From Melastoma dodecandrum (lineage: Eukaryota; Streptophyta; Magnoliopsida; Myrtales; Melastomataceae), in assembly GCA_029817715.1 (NCBI GenBank), contig JARUPY010000602.1:2559501-2623500 (forward strand): a stretch of 64,000 bases of DNA. Reading direction: 5' to 3'. Under the pieces are notes generated by a model that did no database searches, was not told the DNA's origin, and worked only from the letters and a program-made list of their open reading frames with translations. The position numbers and the translations under genes are program-made. Of this stretch, positions 47,471-61,000 are shown in pieces (the stretch's first letter is position 1; the number at the start of each line of letters is the position of its first letter).

Positions 47471-47653
47471 TTTTCCTAGGTTAACACCACCAATCCGATT
47501 CAGCTTGAGTGGACGTGTTAAGCTATATAATAAAGTTATTTAACAATGTCGAAAGAATTGATGTAGACATACAATATGAAGTTCCATCACTTAAATCAAA
47601 CAAAAAGTACAAAGTTTTAAAATTTAATAAAACAAATCAAATGATCTAAGATA
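47471..47653. other. Short spacer between B and C
   Basis: AT-rich; probably holds the 3' untranslated region of copy C. Confidence 0.4.
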
Positions 47654-50600
47654 TCATTTTGGTTCGATCTTTTTGGAAAACATTGAACTGCCACTGTAAT
47701 CAAACGAGCTAGTGTAGTTGGTGTCGCTCTTGAGGGAACCATCGCTATATGGATGCCTTGAAGCGACCCTCGACCCGGCAAATTCGTTAGCGGATGAAGC
47801 TGCAGAAGTTGGATTTGAGTTCATCTCATTTTCCTGCAATATCTGGTCAATCACTTTCACCACTTCCGACATCGATGGCCGATCTGTGGATGAATCCTCG
47901 ACGCAACGCATGGCCAAGTCCAAGACTGTGCCCAATCCTATCAGTTGTCCGCCGTTTCTTAAGGCCGGGTCCATAATTTCGCCCAGCCCAAAGTACTGCC
48001 GATCATTCCTATCCATCGCAGTCCGAATCTCCCGTACGATGTACTTGCCCTTCTCAATTGGCTGCTTTGCAGTTATCAGCTCAAGCATGACCACCCCGAA
48101 GCTATACACGTCGCTCTTTTCTGTCAGCTGCTGAGTCATGTAATACTCGGGATCCAAATAGCCCTAACAACAAGAGAAACGTGACTAACTGAAACGTTGG
48201 ATTAGGAGAAAGTCGAGCGCTAGTAATAACTTACCAGGGTGCCTTTGACTTGCGTGGAAACATGTCCTTTGGCGCCATCAGAGACTAATTTCGATAGGCC
48301 GAAGTCAGCAACTTTGGCTGTCAAGTTCTCGTCGAGTAAGATATTGGTTGACTTGACATCTCTATGGATGATAGGAGGATTTGCGAGCTCGTGTAGGTAT
48401 GCCAGGCCACTAGCTGAGCCGAGAGCTATCCGAAGTCTTCTCTTCCAATCGAGGTAAATGCCTGATTGTCCTGCAATCTCGAAATATGTCAAATGGAGTT
48501 CAGACGAGAAGACATGAACTGTCAGGGGCTCTGAATATTTTACCTGCTAAACTCTCCCGGAGGGTTCCGTTCGCCATGAATTCATAAGCCAACATCTGTT
48601 CTCCTTGCTCAAAGCAGAAACCAACCAGGCCGACGAGATTCCTGTGGTGTACACGCGAGAGCAGTTCAATCTCGGTCTTGAACTCTTGAGCACCCTGCAT
48701 TGATCCCTGCTGTGCTCTTTTGATCGCGAGGATTTGTCCATCAGAATGTATCCCTCTGTACACCTGCGGGAAAGAGCGTAAACAAAGAAGTAATTAGGAA
48801 GCAGCAGGGCGAGGCATATAATTTCTCAATTGACTGAGCGGAACAAGACGGAGCGTGCCTTTCCATATCCTCCTTGGCCGAGCTCATTGCTCTGAGAGAA
48901 GTTATTGGTGCATTTCTTGAGTTCTTCAAATGAGAACCACCTTGCTCCTTTTAATCTTGGTGCTTCTCCATTGTCATTCCCATCAGCCCCACCCCAGGAT
49001 CCTTGGAAAATTACAAGAGGAAACGAGGGGGTGTTAGCAATAACAGCAGGAACGATGCCTTTTGGAGGCTTATGGGTTTGGCAGGTGATTTACCGAACGG
49101 TCTGCTCAACTCCATTGCTCTTTCTGCTCGCTTCTTTTGTCGAAAAGCATAGAACGTGAGTAGCACGAGGCCGATGACCAGAACAGCACAGCCACTCACA
49201 ATACCCGCAACTACACCACGACTAAAACCACTTCCTCCATTACCTGTCACGAGTCAATCATGTTAGCAAAATTGTGCTTGGAGTCTCTCGATTTGCAAGG
49301 GCATGGAGCATGACTCACCGGGGATGACATACGGGTACTGGGAAAACCAGTATGGGCCAAACTGATTTGGCGGAGTGTAGTTTTGGTTAGACAGGTTATA
49401 CCCGATCCTTAAGAACTCGGATGTGGTAAAGTACATCTCCGAACTCGGGAACAGATAAACTTGTATTAGAAGGTGGCCGTTGTTCATCTGTATATTCTGA
49501 AGTTCGACTGAATTCGCTGTGAGGTTCAGTTGTGTCCACAGGCTCTGTTCAAACCCCTTGAAAAGGTTCTTGTTTGATAAGCTGATGGTCGACGGAGCTA
49601 TGAACGTGAAGTTCCCCATCAAGGGGACAGCACATCCACAGCTCACGGGGATGAGCTGCTCATTTGAAGCACAGAGCTTGTTCCCACAGCTGCTAAGATT
49701 AGTAGAGTAAGCAACGACTGTCGGTAGCAGGCAGAAGTCGCTGTTCGCTGGAGGAGTGCATATGGGATTTCCCAGCAATCTGTTGTTCCCAACGAGGAAA
49801 ACATAATCGAGATTAGCTACAGAAGAAGGAATTCCACATTTTCGTTGTTAGTATAAGGTTCTGTGAAGGGAATCACATCAATGTGTTGTGGTATCCTCCA
49901 GAGTTCACTGTCGTGCCGACGATCTGGTTGTCCTGCAGATCGACGAGTTCCAGTAAGCGACTGAAGTCTGTCCCTATGTTCAGAGTCCCATTGAAGTTAT
50001 TGTTCCGAAACTTCCTGCGACAAATTCGGGACCTTCGTAAGATCACTTTGTACTTCCAGGACATTAACTGAACGTGCAAATCTCTTGTTTCTTACACTTC
50101 CTGCAGTTGGGGAAGAGTAAACAGGCTTTGTGGTACCGTTCCCTGCAGGGATCCATTCTCAATGATTCTGCAACAATGTGAGGAAAGACTGAGAGCTCGA
50201 TCACGAGACACATTTGAAGAAACATGGTGAATCTCAGGTAGGGGGCTGATGCGAGTTAGTGTTTGTACAGTGTACTGAGGGATTGCAGAGTAGAGAACCA
50301 AGCTGGAGCTGGTGACGGGTCGAAGGAATTGTTACTCAGGTCGCTGCGGGAGGTATTGATCGTTCAATATACGGTGACTCGGACTAATTTCTCAAGTCAA
50401 GAATGAAGAATGGCTTACACGTATGTCAGAGCACTCATGCCGCCTAAGTTGGGCAGAGACCCATTCAGCTGATTGCCCGCCAAGTACCTGCAGAGCAGTT
50501 AGTGATCATGTAGATAGTCTTCGCAAAGATTACGCCAACTAATCGGAAAGATGATTGGGACTCACAGCTCCGAGAGTCTTGTGAGATTGTTGAAGTTCCG

Positions 50601-52170
50601 GGGGACATTGCCGGAGAATGCATTATGATCGAGTCGGCTGCAAACCATGGAAAAGCAATGAGAAGTTGCGATCCAGAAGATAAACTCGAATATGTGTTGA
50701 ACTTCTACTTACAGAACTTCAAGGCTTTGAACGAGTGCTAAGCTCGATGGTATGGGGCCGTCAAACTGATTTCCATCAAGCAAACTGCCGGAAAAAAGAC
50801 CACAGGAATGAAATAGTTTACGTGGAGATTCCGTGGCAGAAAACCACACTTTTCATTAGCGGCAAGGAGTGACTTACATGTGTATAAGGATCATCTGCGA
50901 GCTGAACAGCTTCTCAGGAACTTGCCCAGAGAGACGATTCTGGCCAAAATGACTGTGCCATGTGAATGCATTGAGTCAGCCACGATCTCGCTTCATCATT
51001 CATTGTATAGGTAGAATTGACTTACAAATGCATTGCCTTTAGGAGGAGATCGAGTCCAGGGGAAGTGCTCGTGGAAACAGGGAGACTACCGGTCAGCTGG
51101 TTATCGCTAATATCGAACCAATATAGGTTCGAGAGATTACCCAAGGCTGCAGGTATACCCCCCACAAAGTTGTTCGAGTTCAAAGCCCTGATGAGGAATC
51201 GCAGCACATCAAAGATTAATTCCTCCACATGTCAGGAACAGGTAACTGCCATGAGAACTCAATTCGACGACGCTTACAGAAAGGACAGCCCCGAGATGTT
51301 GCCCAAAGTCGCTGGAATATTACCGCTGAGGCTGCAGCTGGCTAAGTTCCTGAAAATGGATGGAGGCACCATTAGAGTGCCGAATTGGTTGATGAGATTC
51401 AGGAACAGGACTCCGAGTCCTTACAAGGTGGTCAGCGCTTGTAGGTTTTGTATTTGTGGAGAGATGGATCCAACGAGGTTCGGGTTTGACGACAGATCCC
51501 TGGGAATTTCACCGGCGAATCGGTTTTCAAGACCACATATTATTCTAAATAAACATTCACGAAGGCCGCGTTCGATGCGTCTCAAACTCACAAGGACGTC
51601 AACGCAGTGAGCTTCCATAGGTCTGGGACGAGTTGCCCTGATATTCCAATGACCTTCCTGAGCAAGAGAAAAGAAAGAGAAGGGATGATCAAGTTAACAT
51701 CAAATCTATGAGAGAGACGCGCTGAGGTCCTAAATAGAAACGTCGGGGAACTAACAGTCCGGTAACCCTTCCGTTGGCGTCGCAGCTGATCCCTGCCCAG
51801 GACTCCCCGCAAGGATCGTTTCCCGACCAGTTGACGGGCGTGCCCGTCCATTGCGCCCTTATCGCCTGAAGCACCACAGCTGCTCCAGCACAAAAACCAC
51901 CCGGAGCTGAGCGAATATCATCGGAAGAACTCAAACCAATAAAAGAAACTTGGACGAACAAGAAAACCGAGCACTCCGAAATCCACTCTTCAATCCCACG
52001 ATCCCATCCCCGAAGAAAACCAGCAGAAACTCAAGAATTCTCATTCAGTGACGACGAACAGGACAGTAGTACGTTTCGGGGAGGGGGAACTCACAGTCGC
52101 TGCTATCGGTGGCGGCACGAGCCCCCCAGGAGGAGAGAACCAACAGCAGGATCAACCTCAACAACATCAT
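47654..52170 (-). CDS. LRR receptor-like kinase copy C (HPCA1/At5g49770-like), intact
   Basis: Plasma-membrane LRR-VIII-1 receptor kinase. Nineteen minus-strand exons join in phase to 979 residues: 52170-52095, 51879-51756, 51657-51592, 51499-51425, 51349-51278, 51187-51026, 50952-50878, 50784-50713, 50637-50566, 50487-50419, 50343-50269, 50167-50096, 50014-49877, 49779-49319, 49243-49094, 49001-48859, 48763-48544, 48470-48235 and 48163-47654. Features: signal peptide ([19 protein letters not shown]); LRRs to about residue 406; membrane-proximal region with SCGNKLC and SCGCAVPL; membrane span at about 569-592; glycine loop GQGGYGK; Lys at about 673 (LAIKRA); HRD at about 767-769; DFG at about 787-789; C-lobe [15 protein letters not shown]. 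All catalytic residues are present, so it should be an active RD kinase. The intron after GQGGYGK begins GC (AAG|GCACGC) where copy A has GT. HPCA1 senses extracellular H2O2; whether C does is unknown. Confidence 0.92.
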
Positions 52171-53176
52171 CCCACGTCGGAGGAATCAATCCAACAGAGG
52201 ATGAACAGCCTTTTGATTGAAGAGGGTGAAGAGGCTTTCGTTGATTGACCATGACAATTGCGTCAATAAGCTCCTCATTCAACAACAAGAGTTGCCCAAA
52301 AGTTCAAACCATCCTGTTTGAACGATGAATCAATCAAACCAACACCCACATCCTATTTATATACATTTAAACACGATTTTCTAATTTTTTTCCGGACAAT
52401 AAAAATCTCCCATCTTGACTATACACCGCCGCAAATGTCAACATCCCCAAAAAACAAAGACAAATCAAATGATTTTTTTTTGTTTAATTTAAATGAATTT
52501 TGGGGGGGGGGGGACCAACTTCTTGAATTGATCCTTTCTTTAGTTAGTAGTATTAGTACTAGCTGTTGTTGGGGGGGGCGCCCAATAAGTTTGTTGACTG
52601 TGACGGTCACGTCCTTTTCTTTGTTTACAAAACTATGCTTATAAAGTTGGACAAACTAGATGGCAACTAAACTCCATCGGATCATCATTCATATCTCTCT
52701 CCCCAACAAGATAAGGGCAACTCACAAGTACGAGGTAAGCTCATGAAGATGCTTTGTTTTTGGATCCTAAAGTTATTGCCACACAATAATAATTTCTTCT
52801 TGGGAGAAGATGATGATGATGATGGTAGGTCCCAAGGGGATTGGAAATTCATTACGTAAAAAATAGTTCTTTGTTCAGATTAGGCTCGAGTGGGTGTGCC
52901 TTGACTTGGTCAAATTATTGAATTTCGAAAGTCGTATAAACAAAATTTCAACAATTGGGGGTGGGTAGCCACGTGTACGGCGCGGCACAAGGACAACCAA
53001 GTGATCTAATGAATTTTGCAAGAAAAAAGGGGTAGCAAAATTATCAAGGGGGTTCAAACCATTACAATCATCTCTCAATATGCCCCTCAAAAACCAATTG
53101 CTTTGACCCAATTTTAGCTGCGTGTCTTTGAATCCAATCTTCCTCTCTGTACAATTGCTCCAACCACGACGGCCTT
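52171..53176. other. Intergenic region upstream of copy C
   Basis: Promoter region of copy C and 3' flank of the NAGK gene. Contains G12 (52502-52513), a G8 run (about 52571-52578) and a GAT run near 52809-52822. No gene recognised. Confidence 0.5.
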
Positions 53177-56100
53177 CTATAGTTCCCGGCGGATTTCCTT
53201 GAGTAGGAAGTTCCGTGCCAACAGTGCCGCCCCGACAGCAGGCTCCACCTGTGACTCAACCGATATCCTCATTGTTTTGGACAACAATTGAGACCATGTA
53301 AAAGAAACACAGCGCAAGACCACAACATAGCCCGTGTCCATCCATGTTTATTCCTGATCTCATGCCAACTGGGCATTTAAGCGAAAAAGTTTGCGGACAA
53401 GTCATACCTTTGGCCGAATTGGATATGCCCCTGGGTAGTCCTTGGAGATGCAACTAATGACCTCTTTGCTGATGTCCCATTTCTTGTTCGCTTCCAGAAC
53501 TCCTCCCACCATTACCAGTGGGAACGGATCGTTCCCATCTGTAAATCGGAAGGACGCTGTTCAAGACAACTTAATAAAATGATGCTATCCCTCAAGCTAT
53601 AATGCACATGCATTCCACGACCACGGCTCTTAAATTTCTTTAGCGGAATATTTTAGATCTGCCCAAACATAGAAACTCGCCTTCGCCGCATAGACCGAGT
53701 CTTTGTACGACGGCTTTCACACTAAGAGCCAATTCTTCAACAGAGTCCAACAGGATCTTATCGGCAACATCATCACCTGCCTCAGCGCATGCCACTACGA
53801 GAGGAACAAGGGCAGCAATGCGAGCCCAAGATGGATCCACATACGTCCACCTGCATTTCAATTAGCATAGAATCTCAGACTCGAAGCCTTATTTTAATCA
53901 AAGGCACTCTGCTGAGTAATCATTGAACCAGAAAGGTTAACATTTTATGCAAGAACATAATGTCTAGGGGGCAAATAACGTCAAATAGTCCTCGCCATCT
54001 TGATACATGTGCCGTGCTGACACTTTCAACATACTTGGAATCTAGCAAATGTAATTCTAAGCTAACGTAGCAAGTTCTAGAGAGCAGCTAACATAAATGT
54101 ACCCACTCACCCAATCAATTCATCAGGCGTAGAGAGACCAAGATTTTGCAAGATGATAGATGTAAGGTTTGTATTCGGGCCACGACCATCATATGCCCGT
54201 ATTACCGCTGTTAGAGCCTGTGCAGCAATGCCATATCCACTGCAACGAGGGAAAAATTACATTATTGTAGCAGGAATAGGATATCATAGAAAAGAAAAGG
54301 AACACAAAAGAGGATTATCAGATTCTTCACAAGATGGACGCAGCATGGCCGGTGGAGTATCAACTATAAAGGAGAGATAACTTGAAGTAAAACCTGAAGC
54401 AAGCACTCTAAATGGAGACTGACATGTTCTTTCCATTTACTTCTATGCGAAAATTGACTAAAAACTATCTGTCCAGCCACTTTCATCAGCCATCACAACA
54501 ATGTAGCATTTTTTAAATATTTCCTTGTCAAAAATAGAAAACACATGATGTTCCTCAGATAAACAATTCAAGGGGACACTAGCACAACCACAGCGTGTCT
54601 ATTTTTCCAGTTTCATTGAAACCATTAGTCGCCCTGATTATTGTCAGGAGAAACGGGTTGCCATGTAAAAGTAATTACCTTCCCCAGTCGCCTAGTGTGG
54701 GCCCTGCACCAGCTGCACGTGCTTCCCTACCATCATCTGTGAAACCATAAGCAATTGTGCCAGTCCCCGCAATTAAAACACATCCATGCAGCTTTCCAAG
54801 TGTTCCACTTGCCAAAGCAGCCACGGCATCGTTTTGAACATACAGCCTCACATTTGCCGGAAATATCTCTCTACATGGAGAAGATGAATAAGGACATGCT
54901 CATCAGACAACCACATAAGCCAATGAACCAACACCTCCAGATGCAACTCCAAACTAAGCGGCAAGAGATACACTCTTTCTGTGTAAAAGCATAACTTCCT
55001 TTTCATACACCCCCTTAAGAATTTGAACTTCATTTCGTGTTGCCCATTTATTAAAATTACATTTCCCTGGTCCATCAGCTTTACCTAAAAGCCATACTCT
55101 TCTTTGATGCCGGGATTGGGGACTGGAAATGCATTAGCAATATGAATTAATAATAATCTTTCTGGATAATATCCATAACTGTTACTTCCAATCTTTTCAT
55201 AGCCATAGATGAACAGGAAAACTGTAAATGTATTCACGTGCTCAAAAAAATCAATGTCAGGTCAGGAAACGAAACCTACAGCAGAGACAAGTCGTCCAGC
55301 TCTAAATATAAACACTCAGTTAGTGTACGCATTGGAAAAGTTTATATAATGGGTTAATCGATCCACTGCACAATCAGTTCAAGATAGAACAAACACGCAA
55401 AAATGAACAAGGAAAAACTTGGACAGCGCTACAGCATGAAAAGGCAGATGTAATAATAGGAGCACTGCAGACAAAAAAATCAGCACACAAATGATTGAAT
55501 GGGGATGAATACAAAGAAATGTTTACTGGTTCAAATGGGCCGGTTGCAAAAATTATGCATGTCCAGGACCATGCATAATTCATTTGGGATGAATTGTGAC
55601 AAGAAAGAAAGCACCAGTGCGCCAGCATAATTCATCTAGCAGTGTTGGGACCAAAGAAATAAATGACGTACTGCTAGAAAGTAGACCTGAGCCAGTTTAC
55701 GATTCTCTGCTGGTCCGTTGGATGGTTAACACCGGAGACAGCTAGACAAACAGCCCGTACTGATGATTTGTTATAACCTGATTTTGCAAGAGCATCTGCC
55801 ATGACTTCCTCCAGTGTTTCCCTTGCAGCAGTTTCTTTCAATGGATATAAAATAGGCAAAAAGTACAAGATCAATCGGAGAAGAAATGAAATAACTTCCC
55901 TCAGGCACACATTACCACTAAGGACAAACAGACTGGAAACAGAACGAGCCCACAAAAATCTTGTCCAGGGTGTCATGTAATATAACGCCCAAAATGACAA
56001 CTATAGCATGGGAAGGGCTGACCGCTGATTTTTCTGCATTTATCTGGGGTATAATGTTGCGAGTGTGTGCCCCAGCAGGAACTAATCAACTCTGCTAAGG

Positions 56101-56895
56101 GCAGCCAAATCATCTCTTCCATGGCGATGGTTTTCCTGCCCTCCTCCTCATATTTACTAGTTCTTTTTACTCAACCCCAATTTTCGGCAATCTAACCAAT
56201 CTTTCGTCTATTTCCCTAGTTTTTCTGAACTTAAAACGAAGTGGGGGAGATCTTGGGTAATAATGAAACCCCCAAAATAAATATCTGCCTGTTTCTACTC
56301 CAAAGAGGCTATATTCACTAATGGCACTCACCCACATTCAACTTCAGAATCACTTGTTTGCCCCTGAAAGAACACGGAACAGCAATCCAGTAACAAGACA
56401 CTACATATAACATTGACCCTCGACCCAACTCCTAATGAGGAACCATCACAAGCGCCACAATGACACCGTTTCCTGACAAATCCATCTCTCATCACGGCAA
56501 CAGCAACCACAATGAACCCAAATCAAGACGCCAAACATCACCACCACAAAACCCTTCTACTCACAACAACCAACAGCCTACAAAGATCATCCCCAAAATC
56601 CATGCCCCCCAAGAAAAACTCCAGACAGCGAACAGTCAGAAGAGCAAACGGCCAATTCAAGTCAAACTAAAGGAAATTTACCCCCGACACTGTTGTGGTT
56701 AGAACACCCGGAGATAGCCCTGGCGAGGACGGGCAAAGGGTCGGGGAGAAGATCAGAGTCATCATTAAGGAAGGGCATGCAGACACAGACGGTAGAGGTT
56801 GTCCCCCCATCCAATCCCAGGATCACCTCCTTATCCCCGAGTACCGGCATTTCCTGCTCGAAGTCCCGGATTTCCCCATTCCTATAACTCTTCAT
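53177..56895 (-). CDS. N-acetyl-D-glucosamine kinase (BadF/BadG/BcrA/BcrD ATPase family)
   Basis: Sugar kinase that phosphorylates N-acetylglucosamine for salvage into the UDP-GlcNAc pool, presumably cytosolic. Seven minus-strand exons: 56895-56682, 55834-55687, 54870-54679, 54239-54111, 53850-53681, 53538-53408 and 53248-53177. They keep phase and give 351 residues, the length I know for Arabidopsis At1g30540. The ASKHA phosphate-binding loop is in exon 1 (VILGLDGGTTSTVCVCM). Later motifs are VCLAVSGVNHP (exon 2), VQNDAVAALASGTLG and LIAGTGTIAYGF (exon 3), GDWGSGYGIAAQALTA (exons 3-4), and LVMVGGVLEANKKW (exon 6). VEPAVGAALLARNFLLKEI is in exon 7. Exon 5 ends GGCGAAG with the intron starting GCGAGT; no GT choice keeps the frame into exon 6 (DGNDPFPLV). 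The ATG at 56895 is the first suitable start; the stop is at 53179-53177. Confidence 0.94.
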
Positions 56896-58095
56896 CAGAA
56901 TCACTCGGAAAGAAACAAGGGAACACAAAATCCAGCCCTACCCAGTTACCGGAAATCGATACCCGGATAAAGGATCTGGGTTCAGGGAAATGGATAGCGA
57001 AGAAGTCAGGGGAATGTTGCTGGGAAAGGCGCAAAGTTTGGACCTTTGAGGAAGGGTTGATGATGCGAGGAAAGTTCCTCCAGTGAGGTGAGTCGGAAAA
57101 AAAATTTGCAAAATAGTAAAATAGTATAGAAATCGAAATTCCTAAAGTAGAATTCGATAGTACGTCGAATTGACAGGGTTCGAATTTCAAAAGGTCCCAA
57201 ACTCGAACATTATAAATTTGACCTCTCTTTTCTTTATTTTTTAAAAATTTTTACAAGTAGTTTATAAAGAATTTAACTATCAGTATTTGATTTTTTTTAG
57301 ACAAAGTTAAAGTTATAGAATTTAAATTCTTTAAAATGACTTTTTAAAAGTTAAATTCTATAAATTCGATTTTATTTTTAATAAAATCAAACTTATAAAA
57401 CTTAATTTTAAAGTCATACTTAATGAGTTTTGAAACTTTTTATCATATTTTATGATTTTTTTTTTGCCATAGAAGAAAAAATGGAAGAAAGCCCGATACT
57501 AGATGATTTCACTTGTAATGGCATTGGCCACATTGCTCCAAAAGATGATGACTTCTTCATCCGGCCCAATTTATCATTATTCAACACTAAACCAGTTCAA
57601 TTATATGGTGTGAGTATTCAAAATTTTGACAATATATGTACGGATACAACAGTTGACGTCAACTATTTTAAACGCTCATAAAAAGATGATATACTATATA
57701 TTTCGTATTCAACACTTGCGTAAATTTTATACACCACCATCTCGAATAACTTATTGGACCGTAAAGCATAATCTCAAATCAGTGAAATGCAATCACGCAG
57801 TAATGTCGAACCCATGTGAATATATCAACACTCAAGTTCCCACTCTTCTTCTTCAACTAAAAAATCATGTCCAAAACTTAATTCCCTTACCTATAATCAC
57901 ACAAAGCCCACCCTGTCATAAACATTCGGACATTAATATATCCGAAAAGAAAGATTCCTAAAAGCCCCCAAAATCCCAAAACCAAACGATGCACTGAATT
58001 CCAGGGCACCAAGACCCGAAAGAAAAATAAAAAAAGTAAGAAATCCCAAATGTTTGTGTAATGATTTGTCTGTGACTCTTACCTTCCTCATTAAC
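56896..58095. other. AT-rich intergenic region
   Basis: NAGK promoter side on the left and coiled-coil gene 3' flank on the right. The segment 57210-57480 is very AT-rich. A short plus-strand frame at about 57430-57681 begins with an oligo-T/Lys-rich run and resembles no family. No gene is supported. Confidence 0.5.
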
Positions 58096-61000
58096 TCAGT
58101 ACTTCTTTCCTAGGATGATCCCAACGACGACGGAGACAAGGGCCACTCCTAGGATGAACTTCAGTGTCGCTGCCGGAGAAACCTCGCCCGTCTGAACCTG
58201 AGTTGTTCCCGATGAAGTAGCGGCAACGGCAGTGGTATCCAAACCTTCGGCCTTTTTCTTGCTCTTCCTCTTCGATGGGGTAGATACTGGGGACCCGATG
58301 TCCCGTGACCTTACTTCTCCGCTGACACCAGCAGATTCCTATCGGCAATCACCAGACGAGGAAATGACAGCGTTAAAATGCCTACCGTTAAAAATTAAGG
58401 ATAAGTTGAGTGCCGACTCTTTCCTAACCTTTTGGGAAAGCTTCGATTCAGCGACCTGCAGCTTCTGCTCGAGGTCTTTCACTTGGCTTGCCAGGATAAC
58501 GGCCTCTTGCTTGTCATTTTCATGGGGGATCTTCTCTTCGAGCTCCATGATGCGGGTTTGCAGGGTGGACTTCTCTGAGACCTCGGTTTTGAGGTTCTCG
58601 ATTTTGACTCTCAGGGTGTCTTCACTGGCTTCCCTATCCTTTAGCTGTTCCTCGAGCCGGCATATGGCAGCGTCACGTTCCTGTTGGGAACTACTGTGCA
58701 CTTCCTCAAGCGCTTTCTTTTCTTCGGAAAGTGAATTAATCTGTCACCAGAGGAAGAAGATTTCAGATTTCCGATCTCTGATGATTCATGACATAGCTAA
58801 ATATAAATGAAAGCAGAACCTGAGATTTGAGTGCCTCGACTTCTTCTGTAAGGCGCGTCACCAGCTCCTCCGACTGGTTCTTCGTGAACTGCAGCTGTTT
58901 TGCGGCCTCATCTTTCTCGGCTAGTACCGCTGATAATTTCACAGCAGTGTCATTCAGATTTGATTCATGTCCAGCAAGTTCTTCTGCCAGCTTCAAGTTC
59001 GCCTCTGCCAGTCCTTCCTTCTCGTTCTGGGCCTGAGACAACTCACCATTTACTTGCTCGACGATGCCTTCCAGCTGCCTCAGCTTTGAAATAGTTTCTT
59101 CGAGCTCCCCATTTTTCTTGTCTGAAATTTCGGATGCTTCGACAACTTGAGCTTCGAGAATCTTCATTTGGGCTTCAAGTGCTGCTATCTTCTCATTCAA
59201 ATCGGCAACATCCGCATCTTTTTGACTGAGACTGCGAGTGGCTTCTTCTAACTGTTTCTCCACCTCTGTCCTCTTGTTCTCGGCCGTGGAATGGAGTTCC
59301 AACGCTCTTGAGTGTTTCCCTCTCAGTTCGCTCAAGTCATGCACATGAGATGCGAGTTGAAGAGCCGTGACCTCCTTCTCGGAAACAGCAGCATCAAGCA
59401 GTTCCTGGAGCTCGTCCACTCGACTTTTCAGCTGAGCATTCGTCATGACCAGAAGTTCATTATCTGAGATTGACAATGATGATTTGTTCTCAGCTTCTTT
59501 GATCTGTTTCTGGAGTTCTTGAACTGTCGTTTCCAGGAAAGCTGCTCTCATTGTGCTTTGATCCAGCTCATCTTTTAAGGATGCGGATTTGGCCGACGTC
59601 TCGGCCAACTGATCCTCGTAACTTCTCAATTTCTCCTCAAGGAGATTAATCCTCTCTGTCATTGACCTCGCCTCAGTATCTCGATCAGAGTAGCTTGTCA
59701 CTGCCTCCTGGAGTTTCAGCTTGAAGTCCTGAGTTGTCGACTCATGAAGTGATTGAAGCTCCGAATGTTTCGACGATGTTTCTTCCAGCAACTTCATGTG
59801 CTCTGTGAGTTGCTCCTCGGTGCTTTTCAGCTTCTCCAAAGCCTCGACTTCTCTGATTCCCACGGCCTTAAAATCATTCTCAAGGGCCTCCAAGTTGCTC
59901 TGCGTCAGGCTCAAGTCATTCCTCAAGAGTTCTAACAAATTTTCCGCTTCGCAGAGCTTCACACTAGAACTGTTTAAAGCATCTTCTAGCTTTGTTTTCT
60001 CTTCCACAGCGGCATCCAGGCGATCCATCAACTCCCGTTCTTTCTGTTCGGCAGTTTGCAGTGCGATCTCTAGGCTTGACGACCTTGCCTGATACGCCTC
60101 GAGTTCAGACGAGATCTCGGATGTCCTGTCCAAGGATTTCTTGGAATCCTCCTCCGCTTCTGCAAGTTTCTTCTGTAAATTGCTCAATTGATCTTCTAGC
60201 TCCTGGATTCGGTACTTCTCTGTTTCAAGCAGCAGTTCCAGCTCGGCTACCTTCTTGGTGGAATCCTCTGCCTTCGAACAAGATTCTTTGATTATATCTT
60301 CCAGCTCCAGGCCGCGCTGATGCGTCATGTTGGCTCGATCCTCATGTTCAGCACATTTCCCAGACAGAATCTTCAATTCCTGCTCGAGCTCAGAATTTCT
60401 CAATGACGACTGGCTCAAAGAACCTTCAGCATTAGCGATTTTCTCCCGATATTCCTCTATCAAGCTCTCGACTTGCTTCTTCTCGCCATCCAGTTCTTTA
60501 ATCACGGCGTTTAGCCTTGACATCTCATCTGCTAGTTCCTTCAGCTCTCTCTCGGCATTCCCACCCTTTTCTTGCATTAGACTCAACTGCTGCTCGAGCT
60601 CAACATTCTTCTGCTCGGCTGCTAAGAATCTCGCTTGAAGCTCCGTCAGCTGCGCCTTTGTGTCTTCCGCAGCTGCAGTCGATGCTTGGATCAAACTCTT
60701 GAGCTCGAGATTCCTTTCGGCTGCAACAGCTGCTTCAGCTCCAGAAGCGTTGTGAAGTTCTTCCAGAGACTTCAGCTTCTCTTCAAGCTCTGCGTTTTTA
60801 GCTAAAGTCTGCGACAACAGTGAATCCGCCTTGAGGAATTGTTCCTCCGAAGCTTTCAGCTTGCTCTCGAGCTCGACACTCAACTCCTTCGCTGCTCCGA
60901 GGGCCTCCTTTTCCGTGATTAGATTCGCCAACTTCTCCTGCAAATCGGAGAACTCGGCCTCCTTGGTTTTGAAATGCCCTTCATAGGTCTCCCTTGCTAT

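Noticed and set aside
58232..58810. Plus-strand 192-residue frame
   Set aside because: Antisense shadow of the coiled-coil gene's last exons; Ser-rich translation is what the reverse of Glu/Lys coils gives.
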